Shown piece after piece: positions 1 through 28,840 of a DNA stretch of 64,000 bases. The notes below the pieces were generated by a model. The model was not told where the DNA came from and searched no databases. It worked only from the letters and a program-made list of their open reading frames with translations. Origin of the DNA: Halichondria panicea. Taxonomy: Eukaryota; Porifera; Demospongiae; Suberitida; Halichondriidae. The position numbers and the translations under genes were made by a program. Position 1 is the stretch's first letter. Each line of letters starts with the position of its first letter. The stretch covers positions 3,874,979-3,938,978 of the forward strand of contig NC_087383.1 in assembly GCF_963675165.1 (NCBI RefSeq). Direction: 5' to 3'.

Positions 1-1533
1 ACCTGGGACCAATTAAGCATGCAGGAGTGCATGAACCAAGGTTAAGAAGGTTAATAAGAGTATTTCAGTCCTATTCGTTTAAGAGCCTGGAATTTTGATT
101 GATTTTTCGGTATAGCTTCCGCAGTAAAATTGTGCTAAGCTGGTACACCCTTTTATTGAAGTAAAATCAATGCCAGCCTCTGCATTCTGCAGTACATGCG
201 AAGTTGTGAAATATTGAATAAGAGCTACACCATCCCAGAGAGTGTTTGTCAACACTGTAGTTATAGTGGGCTTCAAAAAGCTATCAAAATTCCAGTGTTA
301 GAAGTGATAAAGCATCATGTGGTGGTCAGACCATGAGGAGTGGGCTCTAAAATTAATTATAGTGAATCTACTGCTGTGCTCACCACCAACTCCTTCAAGA
401 TAGCACATCATAATGGGACAGGGTTCCGTCGTGACTCTGTCACAGGTTTTGTCTTCGTGCTCGTTCAACTACGCATGTTCAATAGTCGGCAATGAAGAGT
501 TTCAATTCTGGTTGATGATTTTTTTGTTAGACGTTGAGCATAAAGAAAATGTGCACACTCTGGAAAATATATGCGTCAAATCCTTGGCAGCAATTGAGAA
601 TCGAGAAGACTACACCAAGTTTCTGCCCAGCCACTTAGAAAAAAAAGGTTGACATCTGCTTCCTCTCTCGGCAACTCTTTGGAAGGTGGGCCAGAGTCCG
701 CCTCATCATCACGGGTGATTGCTCTGATTTCTTTCCATTCCCACCCAATGGAGACTGGAAGAAGGGTAGTTTGTGTGATGAATTTAAAAATACATTCTCG
801 TATTCCCATGCGATGCAAGTGCACGAAAAATTCGACGAAAACAATACAAAAATATTCCAAACTCTAAAGAAGATAACTCAAGGGAAAGATCTAAAAATAG
901 TTAACTTGGACAAGAAAGAGTATATGGATCCAAAAGCGTTTGATGGGAAAAGATTCATTGATTCCATTAATGCTGAAGAGAACCCAATGTTTAGGTACAT
1001 TATGGCTAAGAATCGCGAATCAATGTGTTATAGTTCGATAATAACTTTGATTCACTCCACTGGCCGTAGAAATGGAGATTTGCCGTTCCTTTTCGAATCA
1101 AAAGACGCGTGGGCAGGAGACAGGATTGTAATTTGCACCCCACAGCAAATTGACGACTTTCCGAGTTATACTGCAATTGCGTGGCCAATCCCTAGGGGCC
1201 CTAAGGTTATTATTACCTGATACATTGTCAAACTGAACGAATATATATGCATGTATGTAATTATTTTACTTTTTGCTGTTTTTGAATGACTTTGCATGAC
1301 ATGTACACACTACTTATGTATAATTATGTGTGATGTCAATTGCAGTAAAATTAATATTGAAGTTGGAATGTAACACTTGTTACTGCTGATATACATGCAT
1401 GAAACCCACGATTGAATGTTGTGTCGTTTTGAAATCCGGCTGCATGACGTTTGTAGTAGGTATATATAGCACTAATATAAACTCCTAAGATTTTCTCGCA
1501 ATCTGTTTAGGATCCTGCTTCCATTTGATGCAG
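1..1533. other. Upstream intronic or flanking sequence of NBAS
   Basis: The first recognisable NBAS exon starts at 1534 with a codon already open, so the N-terminal beta-propeller half of the gene must lie before the window and this stretch is probably intron. It contains the frameshifted ORF at 413-1220, described separately. In 1-412 and 1221-1533 I see only AT-rich sequence with no convincing exon, RNA gene or repeat. The acceptor at 1531-1533 was chosen because the alternative AG at 1509-1510 would put a TGA in frame before the conserved segment. Confidence 0.6.
413..1220 (+). pseudogene. Unrecognised ORF split by a frameshift at an A8 run
   Basis: An ATG at 413, preceded by an in-frame stop at 401, opens a 79-codon frame that ends at 652. 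From 639 a second frame runs open to the TGA ending at 1220. The two overlap at a run of eight A residues (639-646). Dropping one A would fuse them into about 270 codons with even composition, so this was probably a single coding frame. I do not recognise the protein: no signal peptide, no membrane segment, many charged residues, and a Pro/Gly-rich end. Lying on the same strand inside what should be an NBAS intron, it could be an inserted gene relic, a mobile-element ORF, or an intact gene with a homopolymer sequencing error. Confidence 0.4.
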
Positions 1534-19274
<17,741 letters not shown>

Positions 19275-19408
19275 TGAGTGATTTATCGTTACTTATGTGC
19301 TAGGGCCAGTATACTGAACATTGGACATCATGAATCTGTCTGTTAGAATTAGAATTATTATGATTGCTTATAGTTACAATTATAGTGCATCATAATCGTA
19401 GATTCTAC

Positions 19409-19414
19409 AATAAA
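19409..19414 (+). promoter_or_regulatory. Possible NBAS polyadenylation signal
   Basis: An AATAAA hexamer lies 135 bases after the NBAS stop codon. It is the first on this strand after the stop; there is no transcript evidence. Confidence 0.4.
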
Positions 19415-20212
19415 ATAATTATGAAGACAATCATTGAGTGTGCTTGTAACGGTTTCCATGCACTTCTAGCTAATATGAACTATTTTCTGTATAACCATGC
19501 ACGTAATTATGCATGTTGCTCTGTAGCTTTATTAGCACACCTGCACACCTGGGGCTGATAACATGCAGGGTTTTCGTACATTGTTTCTAGAAAAATATTT
19601 TTTACTGGTTTATTTTTACTGGTTCTATAATTAGAATAATTACGTATTATAGCATGGCTGGAAATATCTATAAGTGTTCCTTGTGGCATTGAGAGCATAA
19701 TAATTTGATTTCAGACATAAAACGGTTTTCGTATAATTATTATATCGTAATAATTATAGGCAGTGATGTAATGGCTATGTGCATGATTAACTATATACGA
19801 TAATTATGGTCTATTTGTTCTCAAAGATTATTAACCTGTTAGAGAGCTTAATTATTTCAGACTCACAAAATCAGTCAGATGAAAAAGAAAATAGTTAATT
19901 GGTAAACGTTTGAGCGAAGCTCATGTACTTATGGATATACCTTCAAGTATTGGCTTTGCTTCAGATGTAATGTTCTTGGTTGCATTCGTATCGTCTGCTG
20001 CCGGTCGATTCCTGTGATTGACTGTACATTAATCCCACTCCATTTTTTTGCATATACCATCTGAATAATAGCTAGATCTAGTACATGTTATAGCTAGCAG
20101 AGGTATAAAGTATACATCCTAAAAAAATAATAACGGTTTAAAGAAACATTTAATGGAAGCAATTACATAATTAATTATCAAATACTTCCTCTTCTGGATA
20201 ATCAGAAGGGTC
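19415..20212. other. AT-rich intergenic sequence
   Basis: Between the NBAS 3' end and the next repeat I see AT-rich sequence with runs of TAATTAT-like words and no supported gene or RNA. Confidence 0.5.
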
Positions 20213-20508
20213 TACCGTAATCGTTCTAATTATAGAACCACCCTAATACAAGCACCAACTGCATGTGTAATTCAATTTTTTCTGTTCTACCATTTCGCAA
20301 TGTTTTTGTGGTGCTTATAAGCTAATTAGAACGTACATGGCACTCCAGTTTTTTTAGCTGAGTTTGAGCTTTTTTAAGCCACGCCTATTGAACTGTTCCA
20401 AATTCGCTCTTTTGGTAAGAACCACCCTAATTGAAGCACCATTCTAGATCCATTATTCTTTTACATCAAGCACCATTTCCTTAATTTTTTTATGCAAAGA
20501 TTACGGTA
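20213..20508. mobile_element. Second copy of TACCGTAATCGTTCTAATTATAG MITE
   Basis: It begins TACCGTAATCGTTCTAATTA and ends AAAGATTACGGTA. Internal order matches the copy at 10653-10904; the right end is shortened. Confidence 0.6.
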
Positions 20509-20642
20509 TAATTATAGATGAACAAATTGGTCTGCAAAGTCGGGATTGAAACAAGAGTATTTTATTGAATTGGGTTTGTCAGCTCGTTTGTCAAGTGTCT
20601 TATTTATATATACCATGATTCTCTTTGAGAGTAGGGATGGAA

Positions 20643-20735
20643 CTAGCCTCGGTCCCAGGCCGATTTTTTTTTAATAGAACGAAGTTGAAAAATACGGCCT
20701 GGTATTGATTGTATCTGGGCGTGGCAGGAACCGGA
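20643..20735. repeat. TAGCCTCG foldback family fragment
   Basis: GCCTCGGTCCCAGGCCGA followed by a T run, ATAGAACGAAGTTG and GGCCTGGTATTGATTGTATC; the same blocks recur at 28304-28422, 35615-35688 and 41575-41650. Confidence 0.6.
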
Positions 20736-20874
20736 AACAAAAGCAGAGATTCTTCACATTTTGTTTCCTGCTTTTTTTCTGTAATACTAAAGGTGTACAT
20801 AGAGGCATTTTACTCCCGTAAAAGTTACAGTAATGTAGCTCCGTGTCATGTTCTCAATTTATAGCTAGCTAGCT

Positions 20875-21345
20875 ATGGCATGCAACGCGTTGTCTTGTTT
20901 GAAGCAAGATGGCCTCACTCTCATGGCAGAACAGGCCCAGGCTCTCAAGCTCCTGTTTGAGGGAAGGGACGTGTTTATCTGGTTCCCAACGGGGTATGGC
21001 AAGTCTCTCTGCTATATCAGTTGCTACCCTTTTTAATGGACTACAAGCTAGGTAGGACCAAGGCTCCTCCTGTTGACAAAAGTGTTGTTCTTGTTAATTG
21101 TCTCTCCCCTTGTATCTCTCATCATGAGACTCATGATTGACCAGGTCAGGAGTCTAAACAATAGAGGTGTTTCTGCTGCCATACTCAGTAGCAATAAAGG
21201 AATCGACAAAGATTTGGTTGCCACTGCCAAAGAAGTGTCTTCTGGGAAGTATTTCCTGCTGTATACTGCCCCAGAGGCTGTTGTTGAAGACCACTGTTGG
21301 AGGATTCATTTTTTGTTGTACCAGAGAGTCAATTTGTTTTATGTA
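20875..21345 (+). pseudogene. RecQ-like DNA helicase fragment, frameshifted
   Basis: From the ATG at 20875 the frame gives a start typical of RecQ-family helicases, with a Walker A motif FPTGYGKSLCY (about 20982-21014). After that the frame breaks. A shift near 21017 gives LLPFLMDYKL and a second near 21100 restores VSPLVSL (motif Ia) and DQVRSLNNRGVSAAILS. The Walker B DExH box is not found: the similarity ends near 21345, where a TAGCCTCG-family repeat (21351-21435) begins. The fragment has no introns and at least two frameshifts, so it is a dead partial copy; RecQ-family membership is recognised from motifs only. Confidence 0.65.
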
Positions 21346-21350
21346 TTAAA

Positions 21351-21435
21351 AAACCACGCCCAAATACAATCAATACCAGGCCTAGTAGGCGACCTAGCGT
21401 TCAATTGGAGACGGATCGGCCTGGGATCGAGGCTA
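21351..21435. repeat. TAGCCTCG foldback family copy
   Basis: Opens with CCACGCCCAAATACAATCAA and closes with CGGCCTGGGATCGAGGCTAG; nearly the same as 42790-42871. It truncates the helicase fragment to its left. Confidence 0.65.
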
Positions 21436-21714
21436 GGATGGAACAAGTTAGTGTTATCTCACGTTCAGGGTTTTTATTATCTCTCAAAACAGTTTCTCAT
21501 CACGAGCATTACAATTACGAGCATACATTCTCTGCCTATAATTATACACTTATAGTTGATTCTAGATTATATATCATGAAACGAGAATATTTTCTCAAAG
21601 GAAAACATAAAATTGAATAATAGTCCCAAAGTTGACAGTTGACTCCTGTTAAAACAACTATTACGAATTATCAGGCATGTTTGTTTATTGACTTAATGTT
21701 TCAACTTTAAATAC

Positions 21715-22200
21715 AGGTTTCGTTTGTTGGGAAAGTGCTACTGCATGCCCTTGATATGATACCGTTTAGGTATAACACTATCATGCACAGCTTGTTTCAG
21801 TCTAGTAATTGTTGTGGTCATCTTATACTAAAGTAACGTACTTTTTCATTTCCACAATTGCCATTATTATATTTAATGTTATGAGTTAAATCTGCTCTGA
21901 ATGCACATATACTTAGTGTACATGTATATACTGGAGTGCCACGTACTGACAATTAATTGGGCCTGAGTCTGTCTCCTTCTATAATGGAGACTATCCATAC
22001 ATATAATTATATCCGACTAGAAAAACATTTGCAATATGGAAAACTGCTAGGATTGACCGGGGGAAACACCAAAAAGCATGGAAATAAGATATCATGACGA
22101 GAGCATAACTCCAATTATTACACTGCTTGCAACTAACTGATATTCGTCCTTGCCGACAAAAGAAAAGTTGCACACAACATTTTATTGCTGACTCCGCTGT
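21715..22200 (+). pseudogene. Decayed copy of the receptor-like gene at 23537-27617
   Basis: Short blocks match the membrane-domain part of the downstream gene in the same order: GGAAAGTGCTACTGC and TTTAGGTATAACACTATCATG (gene 26180-26240), TTTTTCATTTCCACAATTGCCAT (gene 26285-26310), GAGTTAAATCTGCTCTGAATG (gene 26380-26400), CTTCTATAATGGAGACTATCC (gene 26478-26500) and CCTTGCCGACAAAAG (gene 27270-27284). There are many indels and stops, so it cannot encode a protein. Notably the last block lies beyond the gene's transposon insertion point, and this copy has no such insertion. It supports a local duplication before the insertion. Confidence 0.6.
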
Positions 22201-22205
22201 AATCC

Positions 22206-23071
22206 TACAATAGACTCTCACTATCCGGCTCCCTGAAGTACGGCCACCTCGATAATGTATGCCGGCCATTTAGTTTGCTAGCTACGGCCTGTACTGCCCA
22301 GGAACGATGAAAGGATGTGGTGGTTTCACACATGCACTGGCACAGTCTTTGGTACGCCAGGGTAGTTGTTTTTACGAAGTAAAAATATGGGTTCCAAATA
22401 GTGATTGGAAATATCGATCGCGAGCGGGTGGTCGACATCAATTAATGATGCCGTGAACAATGAAAGAGAACTCTTGTCTAGTTTATGCGCATGCGCGGGT
22501 GTGAATGTGACCTAGATTCTAGAATGAAGCAGGGACATTGATGTAACACTTTATGATAATTATTGGCCAATAATTCGAACAATTATTGACTAAAATAATG
22601 ATAGCAATAATTTGAAAAAAAAAAACGAAAATTATTGACAATAAATTCAACAATCATTGACAAACAGTACTATTGACAATAAGTTGAAAACTTATTGACA
22701 AACATGACAGACAATCACTGGATAATCATTGAGAATAGGCAACCCAATTATTGACAATCACGCGCATCCTTGTCAATATTAATTTTTTCACTTGCACACT
22801 TGCAGTGTCAGCATATTTAAGGTAGAATTTTCTGGTGGGTTATTATTGTCATTGATACAAACTAATACATTTATTACGGCCGGATTTACAATGTATTGTT
22901 TTGGGTGCATTGTGGTTTTGGTAAATAAATTTTCATTATCTATCCTTCATCATCCTCGAGACAGAACCGCAAAATTAGTCATTAAATCAGTTCGAGGTAA
23001 GGCCATTTTTTAGCCACAGTTATTTTCTAATACAGCCACCTCGCTGACCGGATTAACAAGAGTCTACTGTA
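22206..23071. mobile_element. TACAGTAGACTCT-type inverted-repeat element
   Basis: The left end TACAATAGACTCTCACTATC and right end GGATTAACAAGAGTCTACTGTA are inverse and share GGCCACCTCG/CACCTCGCTGACCGG words with the copy at 6313-6740. It spans 866 bp. The inner part includes several TTATTGACAAT repeats (22560-22760) and no convincing ORF. Confidence 0.6.
22560..22765. repeat. Cluster of AATTATTGACAAT-like short repeats
   Basis: At least seven loosely spaced copies of a TTATTGACAA core, separated by AATTTGAA or AATTCAAC-type words, read across this stretch inside the larger inverted-repeat element. Confidence 0.55.
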
Positions 23072-23536
23072 GTCCCAGTAACCATGCATACACCACTATT
23101 CGCCTTGCCAAAATTATGCAAATCTGGATTCAGCATGCCTCTGCTTTAGTGTTTAGACTAAAATAACTTTATTGATGTGTATACATGGCATTGCATGTAT
23201 ATGCCTTTAATCCTGGGTTGATACTGTTAGGTGTATGTGCATTTGTGTCACTGCATTCCCCTATAGACATTATCTCAAAGGAAAATATACTATACAAAAT
23301 TATGTGTTTCATTATACATAATTATAATAATTATCTATACATATAAAATGTTGCTTTATTAGTCCCAAAGTATATAATAGATCTATAGTACAATCATTCA
23401 TATTTTAGTCCCAAAGATGACTCCGGTCCTGCATGCATGCGTATATATAGTTGTTTAGTGAGAAATTCGAGTTGTACCCAAAAGAGACCATTAATTGTTG
23501 GTGCAACAGGCTAGCTTCCATGATAATTAATAGACA

Positions 23537-26500
23537 ATGGCTATCAGTATGCTACCTCTTTTTGCTATCATTTTGATCCTTCACTCTGGTCCCTCATCAT
23601 CACTCACCACTACTGAAAACTGGAAGCATCTCAACGTCCCTTGCAATACAGAAAGTGTATCCTTTCGTAATGTGACTAAGAAGACAGATATACATCTGGA
23701 TCACTGTACGTTTAATTTAAGATATCCACTACATATTTCGAACATAAACAACCTTCGTATTATCGGCAGTGGTAATGGAACAGTGATTAACTGTACAAGT
23801 GACAACGCTGGTCTATTGTTTAAAAAGGTAAATAACCTACTGTTAGAGAGTTTGACTATACAAAATTGTGGAGTGTTTAGTGATGACAAGTTGCAAATTG
23901 CTAGTGTTCGAATAGTGAGAGGTAAGAATGTAACTATCATGAATGTGACAATAGAAAATGGTACAGGAACTGGTTTATCTCTCATCAACGTTGGGGGTGT
24001 TGTGACTGTTGAGAATTGCACTTTCCGTCGCAACTTTTATTATGTAGATCGAATGTACCAGGTTGTGAATGCTACACACAATGACTTTACCCAAAGGGGA
24101 GGAGGTATGCAAATACGAATCGGCTTGAAGCATAGATCTGTGTATGTTATTCAGAGATGCAAGTTTTTGTTCAATTTTGCCTCCAGTGGAGGAGGTCTAT
24201 TTGTAGTAGTTCAGCTGCATGCATCGAATCATAGTATTACTGTTGAGAATAGTGACTTTATCAAAAATAAATGCCAAAACGGTGGCGGCGGTGTGCAGTT
24301 TGGCTATACAGCTCTGCGACTATCTTCAAAAAAAGTAAAATTCAATTCCATTATGTTCCAAAACTGTGTGTTCAGAGGCAATGAGGCTAGGTATGGTGGA
24401 GGAACAGCGATATTCTCTTCTTTGGGTACACCACTATTCTCCGATAACAAAATCCAGATGAACAATAGCTCGTGGTCTAATAACACTGCCTCTAAACTTG
24501 GAATGGCTGTTGACATAGCTATTGCTCCTTGGGAGACATTTAGCAGGAATGGTCTTTTTCCTAAACCATTGTTCAGTCACTGTAATTTTACAGAGCATAC
24601 ACATTATACTTTTCTCAGCAGTCCTAGAAGTATTTTCACCCTAACAGGATTCAGGATAGATTTCAAGGACACAATATTGTTTGAAAGAAACACAGGTACT
24701 GCAATTGAGGCAAATTTGGCTGAACTGAATTTTACTGAAAACTCGTATGTTAAATTTGGTGAAAATCGTGGAGTTAATGGTGGGGCTGTGAGCTTGAAGG
24801 GATTATCTGTGATATTTATTTACGATCACTCTACATTGGTATTTCAGGATAATAGTGCTTTGAAAAAAGGTGGTGCTATTTATGTTGATTCTTCTGGCAG
24901 GCATTCTGAGTCAGTTTGCTTTATCCAGCACAGAGGAAAAAAGCAGTTTCATGTTTCCTTTGTATTCGATAATAACACTGCAGGTTTTGAAAATTTTAGA
25001 CATAGAGGTGACTCCATATATGCTTCATCTCTTCTGCCCTGTCTTGGAAAGTGTTCTCAATTACATGATAATGTATCTGTGTCAAGGGCATTGGCATGCA
25101 TAGGAAAGTTTAAATTTGATTTAGTAAGTCGCAGACGACAAATTACCTCTGCAGCTCATCATTTTTCAAGAAGTGATACGTTAAATGAGCAAGATCCAAT
25201 GTGCAATTTGTTTATGGTCAATGACATCATTTACTCAAACAAAAATTATGTAACCAGAAATATCGATTACCATATTAACGAAAGCTTATACGTCACACCC
25301 GGTAACACTACAAAGATACCTCTGAAACTAGTGGATGAACTTTGTGGAGAAGTTTCCTTTCGTGTATCAGTAGAAGTATTGAAGTCAGACCAAGGAAGCA
25401 TATTCATTGACTCAACACACTCAATAATTACTGACAATTATATCACAATACATGGAGATCCACACGATTTCGGCACTTTACAGTTTTCTGCTGTTGGAGT
25501 ACGATGTGTTACTTTGTCTGTCAAATTAAATGATTGTCCCCCAGGCTATATACACAATAATTTAACGAAAAATTGCGTGTGCTCTTTGGCTACTCTACTA
25601 CACTACGATGGAATTGAGAGGTGTAGTGAAACAAACTTCACAGCGTATACAAAACACGGATATTGGCTGGGATACTTAAAAAACCCTAATAAGGAGACGA
25701 GACAGGACCGATTAGCTTCTGCCATTTGCCCCAAAGGTTTTTGCACAACTAACTCTTCCTCGGAGTATCCATTACCATCTGTAGCTTTGGATGATTTGAG
25801 CTCATATATCTGTAACGAAACAAGAAGAGGTATTATTTGTGGTAGCTGCAAAGAAAATAACTCTGCTTATTATCGCTCTACTTCGTTTTCTTGCAAACCC
25901 AATGATTTGTGCCACCTGGGGTGGTTGTTCTACATTCTGTCCGAGATAATTCCGGTAACTTTCCTGTTCTTCATTGTCATTTACTTCAACTTGTCATTCA
26001 CATCTGGTGCATTGAATGGTATTATTTTTTTCGTTCAAGTGATAGGCACATTTAAAATCGATGGTGAAAACTTTATACAATTCCCTGAAGGAGTAAAACA
26101 ACTGTCACGGATTTACAAGCTTGTTTATCGGATTTTTCTGTTAAAGTTTTTTGCTCTTGAAGAGGTTTCATTTTGCCTTTGGGAAGGTGCTACTGCCCTT
26201 GACATGCTAGCGTTCAGGTATGTCACTATCATGTACAGTTTGTTTCTTGTAATTTTTACGGTCATTTTACTAAAGAAACGTATATTTTCATTTCACGGTT
26301 GCCATTTATCAAAACAATTGAAAAAAGAACAGCCAAACTTGAAGCATTCTATACTTAATGGACTGTCAGCATTTCTGGTGATGAGTTACTCTGAATGCAC
26401 ACGAGTGTCTCTGATGATACTAACTACTGGAACACTGACCGTTGGGCCTATAACTAAACAAAAGTTTGAGCCTGTCGTCTTCTATAATGGAGAGTATTCC

Positions 26501-27617
26501 TTCATGGGTAAAGAACATTTGAAGTATGCGTTGCCAGCCCTTTTCTTCCTGTTTACGATTGTAGCTGTACCTCCAATACTTTTGATTGTCTACCCACTGT
26601 GTTACAAACTGTTCGCTTTGCTGAGGATAAATGAATCAAAGTGTGTCCAAATTACATGTAAGGTCATTCCCTTAGAGAAAATCAAGCCGATGTTCGATTC
26701 CATTCAGGGTGCATTCAAAGACCAATATCGTTTCTTTGCTGGGCTGTATTTCGTTTATCGACTCGGTGCTTCTCTAACCTTTTCGTTCCCAAGTGCTTTG
26801 AAAACATATTACACTGCTACTAGTGCTCAGCTGATATTCATTTTGATGGTACATGCCAGGGGCGTAGGCAGGAATTTGAGGAAGGGGGGGCTGAGCTGTT
26901 CACGCCAGAAACTACTTGGCGCGGAGCGCCGAAAATTCCGGTGACCGGAAGCCACACCCCCTAGTTAATGACTCTTGCGCATGTGCAAGAAATAGCCACA
27001 CCTTGCTTCAATTAATAATACTGCTAAAGCTAGCTACATGTAGCTAGCCGTAGCTAGCTAGCTTAGTTGCACTAAAGAATCAAAGTTACTAGTATAGTAT
27101 AGCTAGCTCTTGGACATGCTGTTTGTCTGCCACTAATCTATACCAGTAATTCCCAGGCTGAAGACTCATCAGAGAAGGTGGGGCTCTTAGTGTAGTTTTT
27201 GCAGAGAAAGGGGGGGCTCCAGCCCCCAAAGCCCTCCCCCTCCCTACGCCCCTGCATGCAGTGTGTTGTCCTTACCGACAAAAGTGGCACAACGTTTTGG
27301 ATGCCCTCTTGTTCTCAATCCTAGCCATGATCAATGCAATATCGTTCTTCAATTATGAACGTAATCAATCGGATGTAACGTATTTAGCAGGAGTTCAATG
27401 TGTACTAATTTTGCTTCCATTGGTATATTTGGTCATATACACTACATACAAAATCTATTCGAAGATTAAGACTGCTATGGCCTCATGCTCAAAAAGAAAC
27501 GACACAGAAGACGAAGATGACAACTTAAATGGGATTTTAGATATGGTGGATTCAAGAATTATTGAACAAGCAGATGATGGGGAAATAAATGATTACATGT
27601 TACTGAAAGCGAAGTAG
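23537..27617 (+). pseudogene. Beta-helix/multi-membrane receptor-like gene interrupted by a transposon
   Basis: ATG at 23537 opens 1,135 codons. Residues 1-22 are a hydrophobic signal peptide. Residues 25-480 are rich in short repeats with Asn/Gly turns and NCTF or NSDF segments, typical of right-handed parallel beta-helices. Next comes a Cys-rich stretch (CPPGY..., CSSCK-like GIICGSCKE near 775). From about residue 800 there are several hydrophobic membrane segments (e.g. FLFFIVIYFNLSF, MYSLFLVIFTVILL). Coding sequence leaves off at 26856 and resumes at 27260 in frame, through another two membrane segments and an acidic tail to TAG at 27615. Between them lies a 398-bp transposon. Without it the protein would be 1,225 residues in a single exon. 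The architecture is like the large uncharacterised families of sponges; the ligand is unknown. The insertion may be polymorphic, and splicing it out is possible but not shown. Confidence 0.7.
26857..27254. mobile_element. CAGGGGCGTAG inverted-repeat transposon inserted in coding sequence
   Basis: The left end CAGGGGCGTAGGCAGG and right end CCTACGCCCCTG are inverse; the 5-bp direct repeat CATGC flanks both sides (26852-26856 and 27255-27259). The element has G- and C-rich subterminal runs and no ORF. Terminal CAG..CTG with short duplication is compatible with a hAT-like element of the 5-bp-duplication type (inference). Confidence 0.85.
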
Positions 27618-28300
27618 GAAAGTGTCAACAATTAATATTCTCACGCAGTATATACATAATCATAATAATTATTATTCCGTATATATGAATAATGCATATA
27701 ATTATACGCATACATTATACACATACAATCACTGTACTTGTGCTTCACATGCAGTAAGATTTGTAAAAATTATGTCATCATAATGCACATATCTCTTCAT
27801 ACTTATCTTGAATTGATGTTAAGCTAGATCTAGATCTATATAAATCTGCTAGTCTGTTTTAATTATATTCTGTGACAGTATTGTATTCATAGCACCCCTA
27901 GCTAAGCGGAGAATAGAAATGAACAACAGATCAGAACTTGGAGAGAAAGTTGCAAACATGACTACAATTCCAGTTATAATTAAATGTAGCGATAAATAAA
28001 TGTTCCAATTGTGGTACTGGGCAGCAAAAAGTAGAAATGTGAATGGAATGTTCAGTATTCGAATCACGAAGAACAATATTAAGAGAATGACTCCATTGAC
28101 ATAGTCTATTTTGGTATCTTGTTACTGTACGTGTAGCTATAGAGGGTGTAGCTATAGAGGGTGTGCATGCGGCCGTTTGGAAGCAAGCATAATTATGATT
28201 TGGTGAATGTAAATATGAGCCACATGCTTGTGGTATAGATATACAAATACAAGAACAAATAATTATGCCTAAACATGCATGCATGTGCATGAGGAAGACT
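27618..28300. other. AT-rich intergenic sequence
   Basis: No supported gene. A minus-strand ORF at 27849-28076 is hydrophobic but has no homologue I recognise and no splice context. A near-exact tandem pair GTAGCTATAGAGGGTGT lies at about 28133-28163. Confidence 0.4.
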
Positions 28301-28303
28301 AGC

Positions 28304-28422
28304 CTCGACCCCAGGCCGATCCGTCTCCAATTGATTGCTAGGTCGCCTACTAGTATTTAGTTATCGTATTTTTCAACTTCGTTCTATTAAAAAAAAATTG
28401 GCCTGGGACCGAGGCTAGAGGG
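28304..28422. mobile_element. TAGCCTCG foldback element, complete copy
   Basis: It runs from TAGCCTCGACCCCAGGCCGA to TTGGCCTGGGACCGAGGCTA; ends are inverse over about 18 bases. The inside carries CTAGGTCGCCTACTAG and CAACTTCGTTCTATT blocks found in other copies. 119 bp, non-coding. Confidence 0.7.
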
Positions 28423-28479
28423 AAGACTTGAAATTTCATTTGGAAATAGCATGCAGTATAATTATAATTATATAATAGT

Positions 28480-28610
28480 TAGACACTGTTTAGGAAGTTT
28501 CTACATGATTTAGAAGCCCAAAGGGCTGGTTGTAGTATCCCGAACGCAGTGAGGGTTCTACTAGCCCTGAGGACTTCTAAATCATGTGGAAACTTCCTAA
28601 ACAGTGTCTA
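28480..28610. repeat. Long hairpin
   Basis: Left arm TAGACACTGTTTAGGAAGTT (from 28480) and right arm AACTTCCTAAACAGTGTCTA (to 28610) are exact inverses, continuing inward as CATGATTTAGAAGYCC/GGACTTCTAAATCATG with few mismatches: about 38 paired bases with a 50-base loop. Confidence 0.75.
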
Positions 28611-28659
28611 AGCATTTTAGATCATAGCAACCATGAGTATTTAGCCAATCAGATTTATC

Positions 28660-28735
28660 TAATCTTTGCTACATGATTTCTAAGTGAAGTACATGATTTT
28701 CTAAGTAAGTACATGATTTTCTAAGTTGGATAGAA
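28660..28735. repeat. Short tandem repeat of TACATGATTTTCTAAGT
   Basis: Three successive copies of a roughly 21-base unit containing ACATGATTTTCTAAGT lie next to the hairpin arms, which contain the related word CATGATTTAGAAG. Confidence 0.6.
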
Positions 28736-28840
28736 CACTCCCTTTAGCCAATTAGATTGCAGTATTTAGGCCACTCCAAATGAGACTGTAGTTTCCCGTC
28801 CAACTCGCGCTTCCTGCTTTAGCTATATACCGCAATAATT

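Noticed and set aside
1501-1533. Alternative acceptor at 1510 for the first visible NBAS exon
   Set aside because: It would introduce an in-frame TGA before the conserved segment.
27849-28076. Hydrophobic minus-strand ORF that might be a receptor piece
   Set aside because: AT-rich sequence easily yields hydrophobic frames; no family motif and no matching exon borders were found.
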